From a bacterium (GTDB taxonomy: Bacteria; JAMCPX01), in NCBI GenBank assembly GCA_021800575.1, contig JAJYYW010000128.1, forward strand, positions 1 to 5,187: a stretch of DNA of 5,187 nt. The letters are read 5' to 3'. Numbering within the stretch: position 1 is the first letter of the stretch; each line of letters opens with the position of its first letter. This document shows, one piece after another, positions 1 through 5,187 of this stretch. The position numbers were made by a program, and so were the translations under genes. The notes beneath the pieces were generated by a model. The model had not been told where the DNA came from. It did no database searches and saw nothing but the letters and a program-made list of their open reading frames with translations.

Positions 1-49
1 GCTTCTGCTGGAGGTTGAGTTTCGCCAATGTGTTTATATTGATATCCAT
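1..49 (-). CDS. pilO: Start of PilO, type IV pilus alignment protein (partial)
   Basis: Only the first 16 codons are inside the window; the gene runs off the left edge. The visible residues read MDININTLAKLNLQQK, a short polar N-terminus such as precedes the membrane helix of PilO. A good ribosome binding site (AGGAG at 56-60) sits six bases before the ATG, and the start follows the pilN stop codon by 15 bases. PilO forms a heterodimer with PilN in the inner membrane and links the PilM platform to PilP and the PilQ secretin. The name rests on gene order (pilM-pilN-pilO) and not on the few residues seen, which are not diagnostic. The open frame and strong RBS make a real start very likely. Confidence 0.65.
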   Translation of the reverse strand, partial: MDININTLAKLNLQQK

Positions 50-64
50 AATCCACTCCTTGTA

Positions 65-682
65 TTATTTCACAGCTTTTTGGGTTGTTGCGGTTACACT
101 GCTCCCCGGCATAGGATTAAAGTTGCAGTTCAGAGAAAACTTATAGAGCAGAAGATCATTTGACTTCACCTGTTCTGTTTTGGAGAGATTAACATTACTG
201 AAATACGGATCCTTTGAAAGGTTATCCATGAACTGCGCCAAGGTGCTGTTGTCAAGGGCAACGCCGTCCATGCCGATCACATCACCATGCTGTTTCAGTG
301 ATACGAGCCACAATTTCTTGGACAACACACTGCTCGGATCATAAGGAATCGCTTTTGACAGCTCATCCATCAGATGCACCTCCGCTGTCCGGCTCTTCTC
401 CAGGTTGGTAATGATATCGAGTTTTGACTTGATCTGGTCTTTCATCTTCTTGAAATCGTTAATCTCGGTTACCACTTTATTGAGTTGGACCAGTTTTTGA
501 TTCAACTGTGCAATAGAGGCCTGTGCAGACGCTATCTTGCTCCGAATGCCTAATTCCATAAAGACAACGACAGCAAGGACAACCGCAACCAGGACTCCGC
601 CGAGAGCCATCTGCTTATAGATGTTCAGCTCTGTTTTTGATACACCCTTTTTTGCCTGCTTGAGTAAGTTAATTTTTATCAT
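65..682 (-). CDS. pilN: PilN, type IV pilus inner-membrane alignment protein
   Basis: Starting at 682 the protein has 205 residues, a normal PilN length. It begins MIKINLL, the short cytoplasmic motif that in characterised PilN proteins inserts into a groove of PilM. One membrane helix follows at about residues 25-42 (MALGGVLVAVVLAVVVFM), then a region predicted by eye as coiled coil (about 46-95, with many K, Q, L and I), then a periplasmic alpha/beta domain. A frame-consistent ATG at 730 would add 16 residues lying inside pilM and would bury the IKINLL motif, so it was rejected. The start lies one base after the pilM stop (TAACATG), which suggests translational coupling; the only upstream purine-rich stretch is GGAAGGCGGG within pilM. 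PilN pairs with PilO in the inner membrane. Confidence 0.93.
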   Translation of the reverse strand: MIKINLLKQAKKGVSKTELNIYKQMALGGVLVAVVLAVVVFMELGIRSKIASAQASIAQLNQKLVQLNKVVTEINDFKKMKDQIKSKLDIITNLEKSRTAEVHLMDELSKAIPYDPSSVLSKKLWLVSLKQHGDVIGMDGVALDNSTLAQFMDNLSKDPYFSNVNLSKTEQVKSNDLLLYKFSLNCNFNPMPGSSVTATTQKAVK

Positions 683-683
683 G

Positions 684-1739
684 TTAATTACCCGCCTTCC
701 GTATGGCCAAGCCAACGGCAACCGAAACAATCGGCGCTATCTCGTTGATGTAGTTCGGATCAAAGACCTTCGTGTTGACCGCTACACTCTTGAATGGGTT
801 CAGGGGTTCTACAGGTAAACCTGTTTTTTGGGCAATCAGGTTCAGAAATTCAGGCGTTTTTGCCGTTCCTCCGCTGATCATGATTTTACTGATCTTCTCT
901 CCGCCCGTGGATAAATAAAAATCTATGGACCTCTGGATGTCTGCAGAGATTCCATCGGAAGCCGATTTGATAATCTCCATCACATCCGGAGTGACCGGTG
1001 TCCCGCTCGAACCGACTTTCCTTTTCTCCGCCTCTTCACGGGATATATTCAGTCCCTTCTGAATCTCCTCGGTGATCTGATTTCCCCCGGATTGTGTCAG
1101 ATCCCGCGCAAATATAGAAATACCTTTGCTCACCACGTTAAAGTTGGTAATGCTTGCACCCACGTTGACGATGACGACCGTGTCATTGACGTACTCCGGA
1201 TAATTGATCTCAAACATGTTCTGGAGCGCAAAAACACCGATATCGATAATGGTGGTGTTCAAGCCGGCCTCGCCGATGGCCGTTATATAGTTGTTGATGA
1301 GTTCCTTTTTTGCGGCAACAAGAAAAACACTCATCTGGCCTTCCGCTGTCGATCGTTCGAGAACCTGAAAATCAAGGTTAACGTCGTTGATGTTAAACGG
1401 TATATACTGCTCGGCCTCCCATTGTATAGACTCGGCAAGCGCCTCGTCGGTCGTCACCGGCATATTTATCTTTTTCATGATCACAGAATGTCCGGAAACC
1501 GCCGTTGCCGTATTCTTTGTCTTAAGCTTGAGATTTGCAAGAATACTCTTAATCGCATCCGTCACAGCCGCAGTATTGATGATATCACCGTCCACAATCG
1601 TATCCGGAGGGAGGTTTGCGATACCGAGATTCACCAACTGATAGTCTTTTTTACCAACAGGTTTGAGTTCTATCAGTTTTACACTACTGGTACCAATATC
1701 AAGTCCTATCAGTTGTTTGCCGCCACCAAAAAACGCCAT
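684..1739 (-). CDS. pilM: PilM, actin-like cytoplasmic type IV pilus protein
   Basis: The product has 351 residues, the usual PilM size, and belongs to the FtsA/actin-fold family. PilM binds nucleotide and the cytoplasmic tail of PilN, forming the cytoplasmic ring of the type IV pilus machine. The phosphate-1 loop is GLDIGTSSVKLIEL (12-25, Asp14). The second phosphate loop is VIVNVGASITNF (189-200), and the adenosine loop is ISGGTAK (288-294). The segment ARDLTQSGGNQITEEIQK (211-228) is a family hallmark. The N-terminal MAFFGGGKQ is also typical. A strong RBS (AAGGAGG, 1744-1750) lies four bases before the ATG and fixes the start. The gene begins 17 bases after the XRE gene stop and ends one base before pilN. 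Position 192 is Asn where many homologues have Asp; the fold motifs are otherwise intact. Confidence 0.96.
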   Translation of the reverse strand: MAFFGGGKQLIGLDIGTSSVKLIELKPVGKKDYQLVNLGIANLPPDTIVDGDIINTAAVTDAIKSILANLKLKTKNTATAVSGHSVIMKKINMPVTTDEALAESIQWEAEQYIPFNINDVNLDFQVLERSTAEGQMSVFLVAAKKELINNYITAIGEAGLNTTIIDIGVFALQNMFEINYPEYVNDTVVIVNVGASITNFNVVSKGISIFARDLTQSGGNQITEEIQKGLNISREEAEKRKVGSSGTPVTPDVMEIIKSASDGISADIQRSIDFYLSTGGEKISKIMISGGTAKTPEFLNLIAQKTGLPVEPLNPFKSVAVNTKVFDPNYINEIAPIVSVAVGLAIRKAGN

Positions 1740-1743
1740 AAAA

Positions 1744-1750
1744 CCTCCTT
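1744..1750 (-). promoter_or_regulatory. Strong ribosome binding site of pilM
   Basis: Read on the minus strand this is AAGGAGG followed by TTTT and the pilM ATG. It is the best Shine-Dalgarno match in the window and stands in the short gap after the XRE gene. PilM can therefore be translated strongly from the shared mRNA whatever the yield of the small regulator. Confidence 0.85.
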
Positions 1751-1756
1751 TATCTC

Positions 1757-1960
1757 TTAATCCGGAAATATTTTATCTTTTTCTGAGATCTTAAACCCCA
1801 GTGCCTGAATGATCTTTCTCTTCGTATCTACCCTGCATTCCATCCCCTGCTCTATGCGTGTTATAGTAAGCACCGATATATTTGCCTTGCGTGCAAGCTC
1901 CGCTTTACTCATCAATGCTTTGGTCCGTATTAATTTTAAATTGTTATGCCTGCCCATCAT
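1757..1960 (-). CDS. Small XRE-family (Cro/C1-type) transcriptional regulator
   Basis: This 67-residue protein is almost entirely one HTH_3 domain. Helix-turn-helix residues 18-39 include SKAELARKANIS and the recognition helix SVLTITRIEQG; the later stretch TKRKIIQALGF (46-56) closes the five-helix fold. There is no extra sensor domain, so any signal would have to act through abundance or a partner. Two tandem ATG codons start the frame (1960 and 1957). The GAGG at 1965-1968 is four bases from the first and seven from the second, so the second (66 residues) may be the real start. The gene leads the pilM-pilN-pilO transcription unit, 17 bases before pilM. A perfect inverted repeat lies directly upstream over its promoter, which suggests autorepression. 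Similar short XRE genes before pilM are known to me in Geobacter-type genomes. No toxin-like gene sits beside it, so an antitoxin role is unlikely. Confidence 0.88.
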   Translation of the reverse strand: MMGRHNNLKLIRTKALMSKAELARKANISVLTITRIEQGMECRVDTKRKIIQALGFKISEKDKIFPD

Positions 1961-1969
1961 TATACCTCA

Positions 1970-1984
1970 CTTATAGTCTATAAG
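1970..1984. promoter_or_regulatory. Perfect inverted repeat, probable XRE operator
   Basis: The 15 bases cttatagtctataag form two perfect 7-base arms around one central base. This is the size and symmetry expected for an operator bound by an XRE-type dimer. It overlaps the predicted -10 element and transcription start of the XRE-pilMNO unit and ends immediately before the ribosome binding site, so binding would block transcription. The core TTATAGTC resembles, from memory, the boxes bound by controller proteins of restriction-modification systems, which are also short XRE proteins. The repeat is seen directly; the protein that binds it is inferred. Confidence 0.7.
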
Positions 1985-2008
1985 CACATATTTAAAATAA
2001 AATGTCAA
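1980..2008 (-). promoter_or_regulatory. Sigma-70-type promoter for xre-pilM-pilN-pilO
   Basis: On the minus strand a perfect -35 box TTGACA (2003-2008) is followed by 17 bases and a weak -10 box GCTTAT (1980-1985). An extended -10 TG stands at the correct position, one base upstream of the -10 box. Transcription would start near 1973, giving a leader of about 13 bases. The surroundings are strongly AT-rich. The perfect -35, ideal spacing and TG compensate for the poor -10 box, and the overlap with the inverted repeat at 1970-1984 fits a repressible promoter. Confidence 0.6.
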
Positions 2009-2022
2009 GTATTTTATTACGA

Positions 2023-2052
2023 TATACGTTAATTATATATAAATAACGTATA
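2023..2052. repeat. 30-bp near-perfect AT-rich palindrome between two operons
   Basis: The 30 bases pair with their own reverse complement at 14 of 15 positions; only the pair 2032/2043 fails. The outer arms are tatacgtta and taacgtata (2023-2031 and 2044-2052) and the centre is ttatatataa. It begins four bases beyond the lipoprotein stop codon and ends 14 bases upstream of the -35 box of the xre-pil promoter. As RNA it could fold into a hairpin at the end of the lipoprotein message, but no run of U follows on either strand and only two G-C pairs are present, so it is a poor intrinsic terminator. A protein binding site or AT-rich upstream promoter element is equally possible. Confidence 0.6.
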
Positions 2053-2056
2053 ATTA

Positions 2057-2959
2057 TCATTTCTTCTGTTCAAGTCCCACCGGGAATGTCTGATATGCCG
2101 TGCCGCCGAATCCGTCATCAACAACAACCTTCACGGTCACCGTCGCTGACAATGGCTGGCCTGTTGTGTCCCATGTGATGAGGCCGTCTTTGCTGATCGT
2201 CATCCCCGGCGGGGCGGATTCGAGCTTATAGGAGAGAGGATCATGATCAACATCCGAGGCTCGGACCTGATACGAAAAAACAGAGCCGTTGAGAACATAC
2301 TTCGGTTGTGAGAGTATCACCGGGGGAGAATCCTGCAGGGAGAGCACGGAACTTGACGTGCTTATACCGTTCTCTTCGCCGTCCGATGGTGTTACCATAA
2401 GATACACCGCATCTCCATGCCGCAAACTTTCGCAACTGAATGAATCCCCCGTTTGCCCCTGTACGGGAGTTCCATTGACATACCACTGATACGACAGCGT
2501 AACGGTATCCCCGTCGGGATCGTATGCCTGGGCTGTTGCATGAATGGTCGAAGCTATCGTCGGATACCGTGGATTGAGAACTATAGACGTTACAACCGGG
2601 GGTGCATCATGCACGGTCACGGCAGGCGTGACCGACTCTTCTTGTGTGCCGCCCGTTCCCTTATAGGCAACAACCGCCGTTATCGTATCGCCCTTGCTGA
2701 AGTCTCCCTGAAGGCTGTCTGCGATCCGGGCCTGCTGGTTGTTGATGTACCATGTAATACTGCCGGCACGTTTATCCGGTGGTACTACAACGGTCAGAGA
2801 ACTATCCACCGTCGGATTCCCGGGATGCACGGTAACCGCCTCAGTGGTACCGGCAGAAGGGCTTCTGTTGCCTGAAAACATTGTTTTCACAGGCTCATTG
2901 TTCTTCTGACACCCCGCACCGAATAAAACCAGCACTGCAACAACAGCGATACGTTTCAT
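2057..2959 (-). CDS. Secreted lipoprotein with Ig-like / cadherin-like repeats
   Basis: Starting at 2959 the product has 300 residues. A lipoprotein signal peptide is visible: MKR, a hydrophobic stretch IAVVAVLVLF, then GAG before Cys17, which would be lipidated. Gly at -3 is less usual than Leu, but the arrangement is acceptable. A low-complexity linker (about 20-40) leads to three beta-rich modules. Modules 1 (42-120) and 2 (122-212) look like diverged copies: each has a WY-[IV]-N turn (70-73, 159-162), a later GD, and an ending DAPPVV or DSPPVI. Module 2 carries YDPDGD (146-151). Module 3 (213-297) has ASDVDHDPLSY and VVVDDGFGGTAY, as in cadherin-like or putative-Ig (He_PIG) domains. The exact function is unknown; a surface or periplasmic binding or scaffold role is inferred. 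It follows the response regulator by 16 bases. Confidence 0.85.
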   Translation of the reverse strand: MKRIAVVAVLVLFGAGCQKNNEPVKTMFSGNRSPSAGTTEAVTVHPGNPTVDSSLTVVVPPDKRAGSITWYINNQQARIADSLQGDFSKGDTITAVVAYKGTGGTQEESVTPAVTVHDAPPVVTSIVLNPRYPTIASTIHATAQAYDPDGDTVTLSYQWYVNGTPVQGQTGDSFSCESLRHGDAVYLMVTPSDGEENGISTSSSVLSLQDSPPVILSQPKYVLNGSVFSYQVRASDVDHDPLSYKLESAPPGMTISKDGLITWDTTGQPLSATVTVKVVVDDGFGGTAYQTFPVGLEQKK

Positions 2960-2964
2960 GCCAA

Positions 2965-2969
2965 CCTCC
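2965..2969 (-). promoter_or_regulatory. RBS fixing the lipoprotein start
   Basis: GGAGG on the minus strand lies five bases before the ATG at 2959. That ATG gives a clean lipoprotein signal peptide. An upstream in-frame ATG at 2989 lies inside the end of the regulator gene, has no such site and would put acidic residues ahead of the signal peptide. The site therefore decides the start. Confidence 0.75.
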
Positions 2970-2975
2970 ACGAAA

Positions 2976-4340
2976 TCACTCAATACCATATTCTTTCAGT
3001 TTGTACATCAAAGCCCGAAGGCTGATTTCAAGCAACTGTGCGGCCCGCGTTTTGTTACCGTTTGTTTCTTTCAACGCCTTGTTTATCAGCTCGATCTCCA
3101 TTTTCCTCTGGATCTGCTTTATAGAGAATCCGCTCTCCGTACCCGCGGTAACGGCATCGCTGTGCGCCTGAATGGTGTCGGGTATTGCTTCAGCAGATAT
3201 GATTTCATGTTCCGTCAAAATACATGCCCTCTCAACAACATTTTCAAGCTCACGGACATTGCCATACCACGGATGCTTCATGAAGATGTCAAGAACCGCA
3301 GCATCGAACCCCCTGATCTGCTTTGAAAGACTTTCGGCATTCCGCTTCAGAAAGGCGTGGGCGAGCAGAGGTATATCTTCTCTCCGTTCCCTCAAAGGAG
3401 GCAGATGAATATTGAACACGTTCAGCCGGTAAAACAGGTCGTCCCTGAATTTTCCGTTTCTGACCTCGTCCGCAAGTACTTTCGACGTTGCCGCAAGAAA
3501 TCTGACGTCAATAGTGATTACCTTGGTGTCCCCCACACGCCATATCTGCGACTGTTCAATGGCACGGAGCAGTTTGACCTGAAGGTTGAACGGCAGATCC
3601 CCGATCTCATCGAGAAAGAGGGTCCCTCCGTCGGCCGCCTCGAACAACCCCTGTTTGCTGGTGTACGCACCGGTGAATGCACCCTTGGCATAGCCAAACA
3701 GCTCGCTCTCCAGCAGATTCTCGGGGATCGCCCCGCAATTGATCGATATGAAAGGTTTGTTTTTCCTGTCGCTGTTATAGTGTATCGCCTTCGCAACGAG
3801 TTCTTTGCCCGTGCCGCTTTCCCCGGTGATGAGGACCGTTGTCCTGAGTCCCGCCACTTTTTTTATATCGTTCAGGACACCGAGCATTTTCTCGCTTTTT
3901 CCTATAATGGCGTTGAAATCATAATCCTTTGCTGCGGCCCTCCTGAGATTGAGGTTTTCCCGATACAGCTTAAGGCGTTCTTCGGCCTTCCGCACCGTCA
4001 GGATCAGTTCATCCGGCTTGAATGGTTTGGGTATATAATCATACGCGCCCGCATGAATAGACTCGAGTGCGCTGTCGATGGTGCCATACGAAGACATCAT
4101 GATCACGGTTGTCTCAATCTTGTTGTGCTGGAGTGTTCTCAGCAGCTCCATGCCCTCCATCTTCGGCATTTTGATATCACAGATTACAAAGTCATAGGGC
4201 TGCTTTTTGAGTTCTAAAAATGCATCCTCTCCGTCCGGCGCCGTCGTCACCTGATACCCGTTCGAACGGAGAATATTCGAAACGGCAAACCGGATATTCT
4301 CTTCGTCGTCAACAACAAGTATTCGTAATTGCTCGGCCAT
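2976..4340 (-). CDS. NtrC-family sigma-54-dependent response regulator
   Basis: The 454-residue product has the full NtrC layout. The receiver domain (about 5-120) has the acidic pair D11-D12, phosphoacceptor D55 in ICDIKMP, S83, and K105 in PKPF. A linker follows, then the AAA+ domain (about 142-375) with Walker A GESGTGKE (173-180), the sigma-54 contact loop GAFTGA (219-224), Walker B GGTLFLDEIGD (237-247), FRDDLFYRLNV (297-307) and the sensor II segment WYGNVREL (357-364). The C-terminal Fis-type HTH (about 416-454) has GNKTRAAQLLEIS. All catalytic residues are present, so it should be an active, phosphorylation-controlled activator. Its partner kinase is not in the window, and the target genes are unknown. 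Nearness to pilMNO recalls PilR, but the sequence alone does not separate PilR from other NtrC-type proteins. No Shine-Dalgarno sequence precedes the ATG. Confidence 0.95.
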   Translation of the reverse strand: MAEQLRILVVDDEENIRFAVSNILRSNGYQVTTAPDGEDAFLELKKQPYDFVICDIKMPKMEGMELLRTLQHNKIETTVIMMSSYGTIDSALESIHAGAYDYIPKPFKPDELILTVRKAEERLKLYRENLNLRRAAAKDYDFNAIIGKSEKMLGVLNDIKKVAGLRTTVLITGESGTGKELVAKAIHYNSDRKNKPFISINCGAIPENLLESELFGYAKGAFTGAYTSKQGLFEAADGGTLFLDEIGDLPFNLQVKLLRAIEQSQIWRVGDTKVITIDVRFLAATSKVLADEVRNGKFRDDLFYRLNVFNIHLPPLRERREDIPLLAHAFLKRNAESLSKQIRGFDAAVLDIFMKHPWYGNVRELENVVERACILTEHEIISAEAIPDTIQAHSDAVTAGTESGFSIKQIQRKMEIELINKALKETNGNKTRAAQLLEISLRALMYKLKEYGIE

Positions 4341-4346
4341 GCTTAT

Positions 4347-4376
4347 CTTATATCATGAATGAGCATCCGATCTCAA
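4347..4376 (-). promoter_or_regulatory. Promoter-like sequence for the response regulator, possibly giving a leaderless mRNA
   Basis: On the minus strand TTGAGA (4371-4376) is followed by 18 bases and TATAAG (4347-4352); each box matches the sigma-70 consensus at five of six positions. A TG at the extended -10 position adds support. Counting +1 from the -10 box places the transcript start at about 4340, which is the A of the regulator ATG. The missing Shine-Dalgarno sequence agrees with a leaderless message. Read-through from the suf gene upstream is the alternative source of transcript. Confidence 0.45.
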
Positions 4377-4422
4377 GAAGCGCATCCGGTTACGGCGCAT
4401 CACAGGGGATTGCACCGGACTT

Positions 4423-4458
4423 CTTTCCGGATGTTGTACGCTAATACAATCCGGAAAG
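4423..4458. terminator. Hairpin around the suf stop codon (possible terminator or mRNA stabiliser)
   Basis: The arms ctttccggat (4423-4432) and atccggaaag (4449-4458) are perfect 10-base inverted repeats. After a two-base bulge, four more pairs (4435-4438 with 4445-4448) close a six-base loop. The stop codon of the suf gene (4441-4443) lies in that loop. No T run follows on the minus strand, so it is not a standard intrinsic terminator; transcript end protection or Rho-linked termination would fit. The segment at 4415-4419 can pair with 4426-4430 instead, giving an alternative smaller hairpin. Confidence 0.45.
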
Positions 4459-5187
4459 CACATCGAGGGGGGCTTTGTTCAATAACGATGCGATAAACCC
4501 GTCCGTGATGAGCTTCTCTGCCTGCCGGTGCGGTATTCCTCTGCTCTTCAGATAAAACAGCGCCTGTTCATCAACCATGCCCGAACTCGCGCTGTGGGAT
4601 GCAGCAACATCGTCCTCATCTATCCAGAGGCTCGGTATGCCGTCGAACTTCGCCTGCTCTCCGAGGAGAATAGACTTCTCAGCCTGCTCTACTTTCGCAC
4701 GCTTGGAACCCGATGCAATATGCGTCAAAGCCCTGTAGATAACCTTCGCCGTATCAAGAACAGCAGCCCTGACCATGACCGAGGTAACCGTATCAGGGGC
4801 ATCATGGAATGTTTCGTACGATACATCTTTCTGGGAGTTCCCCTTCCCGATCAGGACTCCGGTCATCCTGCTTTCCGCCCCGCCGCCCGCAAGCGTTGAA
4901 CGAAGGCTCATGACCGTGTTCCCCTCATAGAGATCGACATTGTACCAGTTCACCATCGCCCCTTCGGAAACCTGTGCCCGGTGGAGCGCGGTATACCGGG
5001 TGTCTCTTTTTGATCGATTCATGGTTATACAATCAGCACTCGAGCCCTTGCCTGCGTAAATCTCCACGTTGTCCGCAATCATACCTCCCGCAACCCCGTC
5101 GACCACCCGCACGATGGTACTGTGGGTGCCCGGTTCAAGCACGATGAGATCGAGCTGGGCCAGCATGCCGCCTGCCTGCGTTGCCGC
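4441..5187 (-). CDS. SufB/SufD-family Fe-S cluster scaffold protein (5' end missing)
   Basis: The frame stays open to the right edge, so 248 C-terminal residues are visible and the true start lies outside; the ATG at 5166 is internal. SufB and SufD form, with the SufC ATPase, the cytoplasmic SufBCD scaffold that builds iron-sulfur clusters. The visible part shows the right-handed beta-helix pattern of the family (GMIADNVEIYAGKGS, then VSEGAMVNWYNVDLYEGN). The C-terminal core follows: HDAPDTVTSVMVRAAVLD, IPSLWIDEDDVAASHSAS, and the signature DEQALFYLKSRGIP. The His in ASHSAS matches the conserved His of SufD CSHGAT-type motifs, but the preceding Cys is Ala here. Whether it is SufB, SufD or a fused SufBD-type protein cannot be settled from this part. 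No other suf gene is visible, and the regulator gene follows 100 bases later. Confidence 0.88.
   Translation of the reverse strand, partial: AATQAGGMLAQLDLIVLEPGTHSTIVRVVDGVAGGMIADNVEIYAGKGSSADCITMNRSKRDTRYTALHRAQVSEGAMVNWYNVDLYEGNTVMSLRSTLAGGGAESRMTGVLIGKGNSQKDVSYETFHDAPDTVTSVMVRAAVLDTAKVIYRALTHIASGSKRAKVEQAEKSILLGEQAKFDGIPSLWIDEDDVAASHSASSGMVDEQALFYLKSRGIPHRQAEKLITDGFIASLLNKAPLDVLSGLY

Noticed and set aside
683..730. Upstream ATG extending PilN by 16 residues
   Set aside because: It overlaps the 3' end of pilM and displaces the MIKINLL N-terminus that PilN uses to bind PilM; the ATG at 682 fits both the family and the operon spacing.
1092..1760. Plus-strand open frame opposite pilM
   Set aside because: The frame mirrors the pilM coding region, is rich in His, Arg and Cys, and shows no family motif. 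It is a shadow.
1757..1960. XRE protein as the antitoxin of a toxin-antitoxin pair
   Set aside because: No small toxin-like gene is adjacent; the partner genes on the same transcript are pilM, pilN and pilO.
2049..2054. Plus-strand TATAAT suggesting a divergent promoter
   Set aside because: It falls inside the AT-rich palindrome, has no good -35 box at the right distance, and no plus-strand gene follows.
1961..2056. Sigma-54 (-24/-12) promoter upstream of xre-pilM that the NtrC-type regulator could act on
   Set aside because: No TGGCAC-N5-TTGC-like sequence was found on either strand of this gap; the promoter visible is of sigma-70 type.
2960..2989. Upstream ATG extending the lipoprotein by 10 residues
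   Set aside because: It lies across the regulator stop codon, lacks a ribosome binding site, and would precede a textbook MKR-hydrophobic lipoprotein signal with acidic residues.
3357..4217. Long plus-strand open frame (286 codons) opposite the regulator
   Set aside because: It is antisense to a fully conserved NtrC-type protein; the translated sequence has no recognisable domain and no RBS was noted. It is a shadow of the real gene.

Overview
All genes run leftward (minus strand). The set is the end of a SUF iron-sulfur assembly gene, an NtrC-type sigma-54 activator, a lipoprotein with Ig-like domains, a small XRE-type repressor, pilM, pilN and the first codons of pilO. Type IV pilus assembly genes, an outer-envelope lipoprotein and a sigma-54 activator point to a Gram-negative (diderm) bacterium of moderate G+C. 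A tiny XRE protein placed just before pilM reminds me of Geobacter-like Desulfobacterota or of Nitrospirota. That placement is from memory and was not tested.

Layout in order of transcription: a SufB/SufD-family gene enters from the right edge and stops at 4441, with a 10-bp-stem hairpin folded around its stop codon. After about 100 bases comes the response regulator (4340-2976), which lacks a Shine-Dalgarno sequence. A promoter-like sequence lies so close to its ATG that the mRNA may be leaderless. A lipoprotein gene follows 16 bases later (2959-2057) with a good GGAGG site, so the two are probably co-transcribed.

A 96-base, very AT-rich gap (1961-2056) separates this pair from the pilus genes. 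It holds a 30-bp near-perfect palindrome, a TTGACA / TGn-GCTTAT promoter and a perfect 15-bp inverted repeat over the predicted -10 and start site. The next unit is xre-pilM-pilN-pilO, with gaps of 17, 1 and 15 bases, and so looks like one operon.

PilM is the cytoplasmic actin-like protein that binds the N-terminal tail of PilN. PilN and PilO form the inner-membrane alignment complex of the type IV pilus machine. The simplest reading is that the XRE protein represses its own promoter and thereby sets the level of the pilus alignment operon. The NtrC-type regulator may act on pilus or envelope genes elsewhere, but no sigma-54 promoter was recognised here. This is mostly a recognisable housekeeping and pilus locus. 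The items worth a second look are the regulatory sequences and the lipoprotein.
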